NCBI GenBank assembly: GCA_016191815.1
Contig: JACPVI010000064.1
Location: forward strand, 1-64,000
Length of the DNA: 64,000 bases
DNA from: Myxococcales bacterium
GTDB taxonomy: Bacteria > Myxococcota > Myxococcia > Myxococcales > Myxococcaceae
Direction of reading: 5' to 3'
In this document: positions 8,040 through 16,637 of the stretch, in pieces
Layout of the letters: every line of letters starts with the position of its first letter
Numbering within the stretch: position 1 is the stretch's first letter
The notes under the pieces: generated by a model
The model's database searches: none
What the model was told of the DNA's origin: nothing
What the model saw: the letters and a program-made list of their open reading frames with translations, nothing else
Program-made: the position numbers and the translations under genes

Positions 8040-9497
8040 ATGAACTTCCTCTGCCCGGCTTGCCGAACGCCGCTGCCGGCGACTCCTCCGCTGGCGGTGG
8101 TGCCCTGCTCGCAGTGCGGGGTGGAGGTGGACCTCGCACGGGTGGAGACGGCTCCGGGGACGGCCAAGCTCTGGCCGGACGTGGACCTGAGCGGCGAGCA
8201 ACTGGGGGAGCTGCGGCTGGAGCGTCGCATCGGCGCGGGCGGGATGGGAGCGGTGTACGAGGCCCAGGGGCCAACCGGCCGCTGCGCGGTGAAGGTGCTC
8301 TCGGCCCTCCTGGCCGCCGAGCCCGAGCTGCGGACGCGCTTTAGGCGGGAGGCCGCGGCGCTCCGGGCGATCGAGCACGAAGGCGTGGTGCGGATCCTCT
8401 CCGAGGGCGAGGAGAGGGGCTTTTGCTACTACGCCATGGAGCGCGTCGAAGGGCAGGACCTGCGCTCGCGGCTTTTGAGCGGGCCGCTCGCTCCCGCAGA
8501 CTTGGAGCAACTGGCCCTGCGGCTGCTCTCGGCACTGGAGCGCGTCCACGAGCGCGGCTTCGTCCACCGGGACATCAAGCCGGGCAACATCCTCCTCGGT
8601 TCGACCGGGGCCAAGCTCTGCGATTTCGGCATCGCGCGGTTCGACGGCTCCACCACCCTGACCGAATCGGCGGCGATGCTCGGCTCGCTCAGGTACATGG
8701 CTCCGGAGCAGCGCTACGGCAAGGCGGGGCCCCGCTCGGACCTCTACTCGCTCGGAATGGTGCTGCACGAGTGCGTCGCGGGAGGCGTCCCCGGCGAGGC
8801 GGAGCTTCCGGGCGGGATCCCGGGGAGGCTGCGGCGGCTCATCGAGCACCTGGTGGCCGAACGGCCAGAGGCACGTTTCCCCAGCGCGTCTTCGGCGCTC
8901 GCGGCGCTTCGACGGCGGCGCCGGTGGCCGGCAATTGCTGCCGGAGCGACGGCCTCGGTGCTGCTTGCCGCCGGAGGCCTCTACCTCGGAGGCACGCCGA
9001 CGCAGGGGCTAGCCGCGGTGGAAGACGGGCGCGAGTCGGCTGGCGGCGGCGGCGCTTCTAGCGGAGCGGAAACGCGTGGCCCGCCGGAACCAAGCGGTCT
9101 GCCCGCGGCGGTGAGCCCGACCACTCCGCCGAAGGGTGGTGAGGCCGAAAAGAAAGTGGTCGGGGCTGCGCCCGCCGTGACCTCCCGGACCCCGAAGGAA
9201 GACAGCCTTCCGTACAAAGGCCTCCTCCGAGCGATGGGCTCGGGATCGCCCCCGACCGGGGCACCGACGCCCACCGCGAAGAGCTCGGGCTCCAGAGAAT
9301 CAGAGTTCGAACCCGACGCGCCCGGAACCCCCCCAAGCAAGCCGACCCGCACCGAACTTGCGCGCGGTACGGTGACGGCCTCGCCGAATGCTGGCAGCGG
9401 CGCCACACTCACCGGCGTCGGCATCGGCTCCTTCGGTACGGCCGGAAAGGAGTCGACTGCAAAGCGGTCGAAGGGCGGCAAGCGGCTCATCAAGTGA
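8040..9497 (+). CDS. Hanks-type Ser/Thr protein kinase with N-terminal zinc ribbon and membrane anchor
   Basis: 485 residues. A small zinc ribbon opens the protein (CPAC at 5-8 and CSQC around 23-26). The kinase domain follows: Gly loop GAGGMGAVYE, catalytic Lys85, HRDIKPGN with Asp178, DFG with Asp195, and APEQ. One TM helix lies at about 296-318 after an Arg-rich stretch. The remaining 165 residues are a Pro/Ser/Thr-rich low-complexity tail that would be outside the membrane. No PASTA repeats are seen. Placed 9 nt after the FHA-type sigma-54 activator, it probably phosphorylates a target read by that FHA domain; this is inference from context. Confidence 0.92.
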   Translation: MNFLCPACRTPLPATPPLAVVPCSQCGVEVDLARVETAPGTAKLWPDVDLSGEQLGELRLERRIGAGGMGAVYEAQGPTGRCAVKVLSALLAAEPELRTRFRREAAALRAIEHEGVVRILSEGEERGFCYYAMERVEGQDLRSRLLSGPLAPADLEQLALRLLSALERVHERGFVHRDIKPGNILLGSTGAKLCDFGIARFDGSTTLTESAAMLGSLRYMAPEQRYGKAGPRSDLYSLGMVLHECVAGGVPGEAELPGGIPGRLRRLIEHLVAERPEARFPSASSALAALRRRRRWPAIAAGATASVLLAAGGLYLGGTPTQGLAAVEDGRESAGGGGASSGAETRGPPEPSGLPAAVSPTTPPKGGEAEKKVVGAAPAVTSRTPKEDSLPYKGLLRAMGSGSPPTGAPTPTAKSSGSRESEFEPDAPGTPPSKPTRTELARGTVTASPNAGSGATLTGVGIGSFGTAGKESTAKRSKGGKRLIK

Positions 9498-9598
9498 CGG
9501 GGTGTTGCAGCTTGCATCGGGCCGTGGCGGGGAATCGGCGTCACGGGCGGAGCTTGGCTGGAACGCGATCTGCAGCAGGGCTGTCGAAGGAGGCCGCC

Positions 9599-10447
9599 AT
9601 GATCCTCGCTCCGCTGCTCACGCTGGCCCTTTCCCAGGTGCCCCCACCCTGGCTCACCCGTGCCCTGTGGGATCGGGAGTCGATCCCTCGGGCGGGAGAA
9701 GCGAATTGGGTGCAGCGCCTCGCCGGCCTGGAGACCGCGGAGCTGGACGCAGTGCTCGAAGGTACGGTCGTGGACCGCCTCCACCTAGTCCGGGTGGACC
9801 CGCGGCGCTTCGCCTTCCGGGTGTTCCACGACGCCGAGCGCCCGGCCTCGGTCGAAGGCTGGCTCGAGCGGCTCGGCGCGGTGGCGGTGGTGAACGGCAG
9901 CTTCTACCTCATGGACCAGACGCCGGAGACGCCGGTCAAGGCGGGGGGCATCCGGCTAGGCCCTTCGCGCTACCGCTCGCGCCACGGCGCTTTCGTGGCG
10001 GGGGAGGACACGCGAATCATCGACCTGCGGGGGAGGGAAGTGGACCAGGCGCTCTCGGATTATTCGGAGGCGATGGTGTCGTATCCGCTGCTCATCGATC
10101 GCGCCGGGAAAGTGAGGGCGAGCACCAACCCCACCTGGCTCGCCAACCGGACCTTCGTGGCGACTGACGCGAAGGGGCGGGTGTTGCTCGGCACCACCGA
10201 GACCGGGTTCTTCGCGCTCACAAGGCTGGGCCGGTTCCTGAGAGCGGCTCCTCTTGGGCTCACCGCCGCACTCAACCTGGATGGCGGCCCCGTCGCCTGC
10301 CAGGCGGTGAGCGCCGGCGAGTTCCGCAAGGTCATCTACGGGCAGTGGGAGACCAACGACTCGACCGGCGAGGTGCGCGTCTTTTGGGGCTACGGGCCGC
10401 CGCTAAGGTGGCCCCTGCCGATAGCGCTGGCGGTGCTCCCCAGGTAG
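9599..10447 (+). CDS. exported phosphodiester glycosidase family protein (NAGPA-like)
   Basis: 282 residues from the ATG at 9599, which follows AAGGAGG. The frame is open back to 9494, but this start gives the ribosome site and an N-terminal hydrophobic signal (MILAPLLTLALS). The body has the motifs of the phosphodiester glycosidase family (the fold of the GlcNAc-1-phosphodiester uncovering enzyme): VVNGSFYLMD near the start, an AMVSYPLLID segment, and the late LNLDGGPVACQAV motif in place of the usual LDGGGS. Bacterial members act outside the cytoplasm on sugar phosphodiesters or exopolysaccharide. The exact substrate is not predictable. Confidence 0.75.
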   Translation: MILAPLLTLALSQVPPPWLTRALWDRESIPRAGEANWVQRLAGLETAELDAVLEGTVVDRLHLVRVDPRRFAFRVFHDAERPASVEGWLERLGAVAVVNGSFYLMDQTPETPVKAGGIRLGPSRYRSRHGAFVAGEDTRIIDLRGREVDQALSDYSEAMVSYPLLIDRAGKVRASTNPTWLANRTFVATDAKGRVLLGTTETGFFALTRLGRFLRAAPLGLTAALNLDGGPVACQAVSAGEFRKVIYGQWETNDSTGEVRVFWGYGPPLRWPLPIALAVLPR

Positions 10448-11056
10448 TCAACCGGAGGCGAGCCACAGCCCGACCTGCTCGCCGGTCCTCCCCACGGTGA
10501 GGAGGATCGCGTCCATCCGGGCGCGGACGCCGGTGATCTTTCCTCCGCCCTTCTTGTTGAGGGTCCAGGTGCCCTGAGGAGTGAACACTACCTGGAGCCT
10601 CAGGGCTCGCATCGAGACCCACCGCGACACGGATTGCGCGTTGCCGCCCTCCGGGGTGATTCCCTTGATCCGGATGTACGGGAGGATGGGGTTCCCCTCG
10701 GCGTCGGTCCGGGAGGGCGCGCCGTGAGTCACCGCCGAGCCTGAGGCGCCGAAGAAGGGAGTCACGTTCAAGATGAACTCCCCCGCCGGGTTGTAGGGCC
10801 CCATGGAGATCATCCCCGCCGATTCCTCGGTGACGATCATGTAGAACTTCTTCCCGTTGGCCTTGCGCCGGTAGGCCTCGGCGACCTGGCGGCACTCCAC
10901 CGCCCCGGGCTCGCAGTCGCCGACGTACTTCTCGAGGAAGGAGCCCAGGCCCCCCACCGGCTCTGCCTGATCCCTCAGCCTGGCGAAGCGGGCGTCCGCA
11001 TCGGCCAGGACGAGGCTCGGTATCAGCGCGCCAGCCACAGCAAGGGCTCGTTTCAA
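10448..11056 (-). CDS. conserved myxobacterial exported protein (DUF6066-like)
   Basis: 202 residues if started at the TTG at 11056. That codon follows GAGGAG at a good distance and yields a signal peptide (MKRALAVAGALIPSLVLADA); no ATG gives one, and the open frame upstream reads through the promoter area. The mature part shows FARLRDQAEPVGGLGSFLEK, KKFYMIVTEESAG and a C-terminal LLTVGRTGEQVGLWL. This pattern recalls a myxobacterial family I know as DUF6066; no function is established. It faces the PilZ gene divergently. Confidence 0.65.
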   Translation of the reverse strand: MKRALAVAGALIPSLVLADADARFARLRDQAEPVGGLGSFLEKYVGDCEPGAVECRQVAEAYRRKANGKKFYMIVTEESAGMISMGPYNPAGEFILNVTPFFGASGSAVTHGAPSRTDAEGNPILPYIRIKGITPEGGNAQSVSRWVSMRALRLQVVFTPQGTWTLNKKGGGKITGVRARMDAILLTVGRTGEQVGLWLASG

Positions 11057-11142
11057 GGGCGGTTTCTCCTCTAGGGAAGGCCGACATCTTGCCATGCGGG
11101 CAGGCAAGCCCCCATGTGGCCTGAAGTAGATATTTTGACTAC

Positions 11143-11535
11143 ATGGGCCCACCCGCTACCCTTTGGGCGATCGCGCGGGAGGAACGCTTGGGAGATCGCC
11201 GCCAGCACCTTCGATTCGACAAGGTCTTCACGGTCTACCTGACGACGCCGGACGGGATGATGCGGGGGATTGGGAGGAACATCAGTGCGCGGGGGCTCTT
11301 CGTGGAGACCCGGGAGCCGGTGGCGCTCGGGGGGAAGCTGAAGGTGACCTTCGCGGGCGAGGACGGCACCGAGATGACCTGTCTGTGCGAGGTGCGCTAC
11401 CAGGTGGCGCTCTCGTACGGGAAGGGCGACGGAGCGGAGGGCCACACCCGGGGCATCGGCCTTCGAATCGTGGCGTACGAGACGAAGGAAGATCAGCCGC
11501 TGCTTTTGGTCGCGCGGGAGCGGGTGCTGCACTAG
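11143..11535 (+). CDS. PilZ-domain protein
   Basis: 130 residues, essentially a single PilZ domain. The two c-di-GMP contact motifs are present: the RxxxR element in DRRQHLRFD near residues 18-26 and the N-x-S-x-x-G element NISARGLFVET around 45-55. PilZ proteins bind c-di-GMP and relay it to motility, polysaccharide or gene-expression targets. The extended loop between strands (SYGKGDGAEGHTRG) is typical of myxobacterial members. It is transcribed divergently from the DUF6066-like gene and convergently to gdhA. A diguanylate cyclase is encoded about 5 kb away. Confidence 0.85.
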   Translation: MGPPATLWAIAREERLGDRRQHLRFDKVFTVYLTTPDGMMRGIGRNISARGLFVETREPVALGGKLKVTFAGEDGTEMTCLCEVRYQVALSYGKGDGAEGHTRGIGLRIVAYETKEDQPLLLVARERVLH

Positions 11536-11539
11536 CGGC

Positions 11540-13096
11540 CTACTGGCTGAAGCCCTCGAGCTGGTAGTGGGCGGCGATGCGCTTGAGGGCCAGCACCATG
11601 GCGGCGCAGCGGGTGTCCACTGGCCTGCCGATGCAGAACGGCCGGCTGTCGTGCATCTCGGTCTTGCGGGCGGTGCCCCGGGCCACGTCGCGGATGATGC
11701 GGTAGTTCCGCTTCATCGCGTGCTCGAGCTTCTTGTTCACCTCGGCCTCGCTCCAGCGTTCCATTCGCTTGTTCTGGATCCACTCGTAATAGCTGACGGT
11801 GACGCCACCGGCGTTGCAGATGATGTCGGGGATGAGGTCGATGCCCCGCTTGGCCAGCACGCGGTCGGCCTCGGGGGTGGTGGGGCCGTTGGCGCCCTCG
11901 GCGATCAGCTTCACTTTGATCTTCTCCGCGATCTCGGCGGTCACCTCGCCTCCGAGGGCGGCGGGGAGCAGGATGTCCGCCGGGACCTCCCAGAAGTCTT
12001 TCTTGGAGATGGTCTGCGCGCCCGGGAATCCCAGCACCGAGCGCTTGAGGTTCTTGGGGTTCTCGTGCACGTAGGCGAGCAGGGACGGAACGTCGACCCC
12101 GTCGCCGTTGTAGATGGTCCCATCGGCGTCGTTCACCGCGAGCAGCCTGGCCCCCATCGAGCCCAGGATCTCCGCCGAGGCGGAGCCCACGTTTCCGAAG
12201 CCCTGCAGGGTAAAGGTCTTGCCGCGGATGCTCTCGCTCTTCTCTGAGAAGTAGTCCTCGATGCAGTAGACCACTCCCTGCCCGGTGGCCTTGGTGCGGC
12301 CCTCGGAGCCGCCGATGCGGACGTCCTTCCCGGTCACTATCCCGCGCATCTTGTGGCGCTCGCGTTCCCCGTCGGTGAATTGCCGGTACATCAGCGCCAT
12401 GATCTCGGAGTTGGTGCCGACGTCCGGCGCCGGGATGTCGAGGTTGGGGCCGATGAGGCTCTTGAGCTTGTACATGAAGCGGAGGGTGACCGCCTGCAGC
12501 TCTTCTCGGCCGTACTGCCTGGGGTCGAGCTGGATGCCGCCCTTGGCTCCGCCGAACGGCACTTCGGCGATCGCGGTCTTCCAGGTCATCTCCGCCGCGA
12601 GGGCCTTGAAGAGGTCCAGCGAGACTTCGCGGTGGTAGCGGATGCCGCCCTTGTAGGGGCCGCGGGCCTGGTTGTGCTGGACCCGGTAGGCCTTGAACCG
12701 CTCGTTCTCGCCGGGCACGAGCTGGTACACGCCTCCGCTGGGGAGCCTGAGGTGCCCGGAGCGGATCACCACATCGGAGCCCAAAAGCGCCCGGCCGTTG
12801 AGGATGATCTTCCCGTCGGCGAGCAGCTCCAGCCCGGCCGGGTCTCGCACCTTGGTGACGGGCAGGTCGGAGAACGGCTTGGTTGCCTCCTCGGAGAGCG
12901 GGACGAGCCGGTCGCGGAGCTTCACCGTGACGTAGAACATGTGTTCGTAGTCCGGCTGCTCGAGCTCCAGGCGGATGCGCTTGTCGAGGCCGATCAGGTC
13001 GCCGGCGCGGTGGAAGATCTCCATCGCGTCGGTGTAGAGGGTCCGCTTGGCGGTGGGCGCCGGGGCTCGCATGAAGTTCTCTTCGGTGGTGGGCAT
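11540..13096 (-). CDS. gdhA: glutamate dehydrogenase (Glu/Leu/Phe/Val dehydrogenase family)
   Basis: 518 residues from the ATG at 13096; the frame is open for another 175 codons upstream, but that stretch crosses the tRNA gene and is not coding. The catalytic block is clear: GPYKGGIRYH, then KTAIAEVPFGGAKGGI with the active-site Lys, and PAPDVGTNSEIMALM. The Rossmann part follows (TLQGFGNVG and IAEGANGPTTPEA). It interconverts glutamate and 2-oxoglutarate with NAD(P). The first 110 residues before the dimerisation segment are longer than in the ~420-residue GdhA/GudB enzymes. An odd coenzyme choice cannot be read from this. Confidence 0.92.
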   Translation of the reverse strand: MPTTEENFMRAPAPTAKRTLYTDAMEIFHRAGDLIGLDKRIRLELEQPDYEHMFYVTVKLRDRLVPLSEEATKPFSDLPVTKVRDPAGLELLADGKIILNGRALLGSDVVIRSGHLRLPSGGVYQLVPGENERFKAYRVQHNQARGPYKGGIRYHREVSLDLFKALAAEMTWKTAIAEVPFGGAKGGIQLDPRQYGREELQAVTLRFMYKLKSLIGPNLDIPAPDVGTNSEIMALMYRQFTDGERERHKMRGIVTGKDVRIGGSEGRTKATGQGVVYCIEDYFSEKSESIRGKTFTLQGFGNVGSASAEILGSMGARLLAVNDADGTIYNGDGVDVPSLLAYVHENPKNLKRSVLGFPGAQTISKKDFWEVPADILLPAALGGEVTAEIAEKIKVKLIAEGANGPTTPEADRVLAKRGIDLIPDIICNAGGVTVSYYEWIQNKRMERWSEAEVNKKLEHAMKRNYRIIRDVARGTARKTEMHDSRPFCIGRPVDTRCAAMVLALKRIAAHYQLEGFSQ

Positions 13097-13236
13097 CGGA
13101 GGTCCTCGGGGTGGGGCGCGCGTACCGTACGAGCTTGGTTCCATGGGGTCAACGCCGGCAGACCGGTGGGCGCTCGGCTCGCTTGACCGCCCTCGGGATT
13201 GTGGTAGCACGCCCGCCGCTTCAAAACTGGCAGCAG

Positions 13237-13308
13237 GCCGGAGTAGCTCAGCGGCAGAGCAGCAGTTTCGTAAACTGCGGGTCCCCGGTTCGATCCCGGG
13301 CTCCGGCT
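13237..13308 (+). tRNA. tRNA-Thr (anticodon CGT)
   Basis: A full cloverleaf folds by hand. Acceptor stem GCCGGAG (13237-13243) pairs with CTCCGGC (13301-13307). The D arm is GCTC/GAGC. The anticodon stem GCAGT/ACTGC encloses loop TTCGTAA with anticodon CGT at 13269-13271. A 5-nt variable loop and the T arm CCCGG-TTCGATC-CCGGG follow. The discriminator is T and CCA is not encoded. It reads ACG threonine codons. Confidence 0.95.
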
Positions 13309-13335
13309 TTTGGCGGCCTTCCCCGCGCTCGCTCG

Positions 13336-13704
13336 CTAGGCGGCCCTTGCCGTGGAGCCCGAGCCGCCTGACGAGCCCTTCGAGCCGCCGCTCGCCGCTG
13401 GCTTGGCCTCCGGCTTCGCCTCGGACTTGGTCTCGGACTTGGTCTCGGACTTGGTCTCGGACTTGGTCTCGGACTTCGCCTCCGACTTCGAGTCGGCCTT
13501 CCCCTTCTCGCCCTTCTTCGGCGAACCATACAGGTCGGCGTGCCAGCCGCCGCCCTTGAGAACGAAGGAGGTCCGGCTCACCACCCTCCTCACCCCGCCC
13601 TCGGCGCCGCACTTCTCGCACTTCTCCGGCGCCGGGTCGGAAACCTTCTGCAACAGGTCGAACGTCTCACCGCACTTCTCACAGGCGTACTCGTAGATGG
13701 GCAT
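13336..13704 (-). CDS. FmdB-family zinc ribbon protein with repeat-built tail
   Basis: 122 residues. The N-terminal half is the FmdB/putative regulatory zinc ribbon: MPIYEYACEKCGETFDLLQK with two CxxC knuckles (CEKC at 8-11 and again near 29-32). The tail is low-complexity, built of KSET repeats encoded by a 12-bp tandem repeat, then Gly/Ser/Ala. FmdB-type proteins are small cytoplasmic zinc proteins of uncertain role, once linked to formamidase regulation. The repeat tail is likely disordered and variable in length between strains. It is convergent with the tRNA gene. Confidence 0.88.
   Translation of the reverse strand: MPIYEYACEKCGETFDLLQKVSDPAPEKCEKCGAEGGVRRVVSRTSFVLKGGGWHADLYGSPKKGEKGKADSKSEAKSETKSETKSETKSETKSEAKPEAKPAASGGSKGSSGGSGSTARAA
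13421..13480. repeat. 12-bp tandem repeat inside the fmdB-like gene
   Basis: The unit TCGGACTTGGTC occurs four times without a mismatch (13421-13468), followed by one degenerate copy ending CGCC. The unit length is a multiple of three, so copy-number change keeps the frame and only adds or removes four residues (KSET) from the tail. Confidence 0.9.
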
Positions 13705-13733
13705 CGCGCGCTCCTCGTCTTCAGCTCTGATGC

Positions 13734-14855
13734 TCAGGGCGCCTCCGGCCGGGAGTGGCCACGGCCTTGGCGTGAAAGGATTCCCAGCTTCCCGGCAGCG
13801 CGCTCCAAAAGCTCAGGCGATACCCCGACCCTCCGCGCCGCCTGAGCCACCGCAGCCTCGCCCTCCGCCCGAGACTCCTCGAGCAGCGCGCGGACCTCGG
13901 CCGCCAGCGAGGCCTGGAACTCTCGTTCGATTCCCAGGTCCGCCAGGTAGCGACTCCGCCCCAGCAGATCCAACCTGGTGCGCAAGTCGGCGGAGGAGAG
14001 CGCCTCGCGCCGAAAATGCTCCCGCAGCTCCTCGACGTCACGCGACAGCCCCGCACTCTCCACCAGTTGCTCCAGCTCCCGCAAGCTCAACCCCATCGCC
14101 CAGGCCGCGCGCCCCGAGGCGCCGCGGTGCTCCCGGTACCTCGACAGCACCACCTCGCGCTCCCGCCGCTCGAGCCCAGGACGCAGACCATGGCGATCCG
14201 CCGCCGCCATCAGCTCGGCCAACGACGGCGGACGCCCTCCGCGGGACTCGAACTGCCCCGCGATCGCCTTGAGCACCCCCAGCCGATGGCCGTGTTGCTC
14301 GAACAGGCCTTCGAGGGTCCCGCGGGAGGCGGGCTCCGACAGCTCCCTCACCGACCGCTTGGGCGATGGCAGCTGGCTGAAACGCCCCCTCGGCCGGGGC
14401 AGTGCCTTGCGAGCGTCGGCCTCCCGTTCCTGGGCGTGGCGCTTTCTGGGGGTGATCTTCTCGGAGATCGTCGCCGGCTGCTCCGCCTCTCGCCGCGGGG
14501 CCTCCATCTGCCTGCCCTTCTCCTTCGGCTTGTCGGAAAGCTCGGCGCCCGCCCCCCGCTCTTCGACCAGCGCCTGCACCACCTCGTAGTAACCGCACCG
14601 CTCACGCCTGCCTGCCAGCTCCTCCGGCGCGCCGGAGATCACGTCCACCGCGGCGAACGGACCGAGCGGCGCCGAAGGCTCGGAGTCCGCCAGGGCCCGC
14701 ACTCGGAAGTCGTCTGCTTCGCCCAGGCAGGAGAGCGCCTCTCTCATTGCGGCGGCACTGGCGGCGACCCCCGAGCGGCGACAATAGTCGGAGAGCGCCG
14801 CTGCCACCGCGGCGGGGACCTCCTCCGGCTGCCTTCTTCGGCTCCACTGCACCAT
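13734..14855 (-). CDS. conserved myxobacterial protein with Fis-like helix-turn-helix segment
   Basis: 373 residues. The start MVQWSRRR and the segments LGPFAAVDVISGAPEELA, GYYEVVQALVEE, LRTRLDLLGRSRYLADLGIE look like blocks of a family I associate with Myxococcota, often annotated as Fis-type regulators. A candidate helix-turn-helix is GRAAWAMGLSLRELEQLVES (about 250-270), like the Fis C-terminal helix pair. The middle (about 100-165) is charged and low-complexity. No enzyme motif is seen. DNA binding is plausible but unproven. The gene is transcribed away from the HEAT/Fur operon. Confidence 0.6.
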   Translation of the reverse strand: MVQWSRRRQPEEVPAAVAAALSDYCRRSGVAASAAAMREALSCLGEADDFRVRALADSEPSAPLGPFAAVDVISGAPEELAGRRERCGYYEVVQALVEERGAGAELSDKPKEKGRQMEAPRREAEQPATISEKITPRKRHAQEREADARKALPRPRGRFSQLPSPKRSVRELSEPASRGTLEGLFEQHGHRLGVLKAIAGQFESRGGRPPSLAELMAAADRHGLRPGLERREREVVLSRYREHRGASGRAAWAMGLSLRELEQLVESAGLSRDVEELREHFRREALSSADLRTRLDLLGRSRYLADLGIEREFQASLAAEVRALLEESRAEGEAAVAQAARRVGVSPELLERAAGKLGILSRQGRGHSRPEAP

Positions 14856-14925
14856 TCTAGGGACCTGCCAAATTCCTCGAATCCAGGGGCCCTGGCCTCT
14901 ATCTTTCCGGCGGACCCGGTGTCAA

Positions 14926-15522
14926 ATGAGCCAGAGACAGCCAAACCTAACGGGCGGAGGGCCACCCAAGCCCGACGAAATCCCCCACCTCGGTTCACTC
15001 CAGGTGGGACCCGCCCTCGCGGGAGCGCTGTACGTGTTGCTGGTGTCATCTGCGGCGCTGGCCCTGTGGGTGCGGCGCTTTCCCGGAGCGGCCCCGCGGC
15101 AGGTGGAGGTGGCGGCGCCCTGGCTCTTCCTCGCCTTTCTGCTGGGATTTTCCATCTACCGGCTCGCGCTGGTGCGGGCGAAGAAGTACCCGGTGGGGAA
15201 GGCCTTCTTCCAGGTCGGGGCGGGAGTGCTCTTCTTCATGCTGCTGTTGCCCGGCACCCGGGGCCGGTATGCGGCTCCGCCCGATCCGCTCTCCGGCCTC
15301 TTCCACGATCCCAACCCCGACGTCCGCTCGCTGGCGGCCGAGGTGGTGCGCTGCCGTGGAGGGGGAGAGAAGTACGCCCCGCTGCTGGTGAGGGCCCTCG
15401 AAGACCCTGATCCCGTGGTCCGTCAGGAGGCCCACCGCTCGCTGGTCGGGCTTTCCGGCGAGGATCTGGGCGGCCCGGACGACGAGCGCGCCGTCGAGGC
15501 CTGGCGAAGGAGGTACCCGTGA
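14926..15522 (+). CDS. membrane protein with C-terminal HEAT-like repeats
   Basis: 198 residues. Three hydrophobic helices are visible (about 29-49, 65-82 and 94-110). The cytoplasmic C-terminus carries two HEAT/PBS-lyase-type repeats (HDPNPDVRSLAAEVV and EDPDPVVRQEAHRSL), a protein-protein interaction fold. No catalytic motif. The TGA stop overlaps the GTG start of the downstream fur-type gene (GTGA), so the pair is an operon. Confidence 0.65.
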   Translation: MSQRQPNLTGGGPPKPDEIPHLGSLQVGPALAGALYVLLVSSAALALWVRRFPGAAPRQVEVAAPWLFLAFLLGFSIYRLALVRAKKYPVGKAFFQVGAGVLFFMLLLPGTRGRYAAPPDPLSGLFHDPNPDVRSLAAEVVRCRGGGEKYAPLLVRALEDPDPVVRQEAHRSLVGLSGEDLGGPDDERAVEAWRRRYP

Positions 15523-15983
15523 CGGATCCCTTCAAGGATCAGGTGCTCGCCCGCTTCATGGCGCAGCGCGGGTTGAAGAGCACCCGCCAGCGAGGGCTGA
15601 TCATCGACGCCTTCCTGCAGACCCCCGGGCACCTCTCGGTAGAGGACCTGTGGGCCAAAGTCCGCGCGCTGGACCCCAAGGTCTCGGTGGCGACGGTGTA
15701 CCGGACGATGAAGCTCTTGCTCGATTGCGGGCTGGCGCACGCCCGCAACTTCGGGGACGGGCAGACCCGCTACGAAGCGGCGGTGGGCAAGCACCACCAC
15801 GACCACCTCATCTGCACCTCGTGCGGATCGATCCTCGAGTTCGAGAACGACCGCATCGAGGCCCTGCAGGACGCGGTGGCCAGCCGCCACGGCTTCCGCG
15901 TCACCTCGCACAAGATGGAGCTGTACGGCCTGTGTCGCAGCTGCCAAGGCCAGCTCGAGTCCAGCGCGGAGGAAGAGCGCTGA
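15519..15983 (+). CDS. fur: Fur-family metal-dependent repressor
   Basis: 154 residues, typical Fur length. The N-terminal winged helix is at about 15-85 (RGLKSTRQRGLIIDAF and KVSVATVYRTMKLL recognition helix). Then the regulatory metal cluster KHHHDHLICTSCG and the structural zinc pair CTSC plus a second CRSC near the C-terminus. The Fur versus Zur/PerR assignment is not certain, although the EFENDRIEALQ segment after the zinc loop is most Fur-like. The GTG start is coupled to the upstream membrane gene, and a thioredoxin-fold lipoprotein gene follows with overlap. Confidence 0.88.
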   Translation: MTDPFKDQVLARFMAQRGLKSTRQRGLIIDAFLQTPGHLSVEDLWAKVRALDPKVSVATVYRTMKLLLDCGLAHARNFGDGQTRYEAAVGKHHHDHLICTSCGSILEFENDRIEALQDAVASRHGFRVTSHKMELYGLCRSCQGQLESSAEEER

Positions 15984-16570
15984 GCCTGGTCGTCCCAGGC
16001 CCCCCTCGAGCATCCACGCGGGGGGAATCCCCGCGGCGGGCGGCACCACGGGCTTCCCCGTGGCACGGGGGGCCGAAGGCGGCGCTCACGGCGTTGCTCC
16101 TGCTCGCCGGCTGCCGCCATGCCGCCCCGCTGCAGCCGCCTCCGGAGCGGCTCTACGCCGCGCTGGATCTCCCCGCGGTCGGGCCGACTCCGCACTCCGG
16201 CGGCGCCCTCTCGGGCAAGGTGGTGCTGGTCAACTTCTTCGCCACCTGGTGCTTCCCTTGTCTGGCGGATCTGCCGGTGCTCACCGAGCTTCAGTCGCGC
16301 CACTCGCGCGACGGCTTCACCGTGGTGATGGTCGGGCTGGATCAGGAGAGAGAGCGCGTGCTCGCCCCGTTCGCGGAGCAGTTCGCGCTGCCCTTCCCGG
16401 TGCTGGTGGCGGACCAAGCGATGCGCGACGGCCAAACACCCTTCGGCGGGGTGAGCGTCCTGCCCACCAGCTTTCTGCTCGGGCGCGACGGCAGGTTGCT
16501 GATGGCCTTCGCCGGGGTGGCGGCGCCCGAGGATCTCTCGAGGGCGATCCGCTCGGCCCTGGCCCGCTGA
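15980..16570 (+). CDS. thioredoxin-fold (TlpA/ResA-like) lipoprotein
   Basis: About 196 residues if begun at a CTG at 15980. The thioredoxin active site is FFATWCFPC, followed by the GVSVLPTSFLLGRDGR cis-Pro segment, so the protein is a periplasmic thiol-disulphide enzyme. A lipobox (LLLLAGC) precedes the domain, which predicts a lipid anchor. The start is unclear: there is no in-frame ATG, GTG or TTG between the fur end and the signal sequence. Candidates are the CTG that overlaps the fur stop (CTGA) and follows a good GGAGGA, or a GTG at 15932 inside fur. The long Arg-rich n-region is unusual for a signal peptide. Confidence 0.75.
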   Translation: MSLVVPGPPRASTRGESPRRAAPRASPWHGGPKAALTALLLLAGCRHAAPLQPPPERLYAALDLPAVGPTPHSGGALSGKVVLVNFFATWCFPCLADLPVLTELQSRHSRDGFTVVMVGLDQERERVLAPFAEQFALPFPVLVADQAMRDGQTPFGGVSVLPTSFLLGRDGRLLMAFAGVAAPEDLSRAIRSALAR

Positions 16571-16637
16571 CTGCTACAGGCCTGAAGCCGATTTCTTGCG
16601 GGGAGGCCCGCCGCTGGTACCGTGTCCTGGGTCGCCA

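Noticed and set aside
13400-13500. A CRISPR-like array
   Set aside because: The units are 12 bp, contiguous and without spacers; it is a coding tandem repeat.
13097-13621. N-terminal extension of the gdhA frame by 175 codons
   Set aside because: It crosses the tRNA-Thr gene and the fmdB-like gene in antisense; the family's N-terminus begins at 13096.
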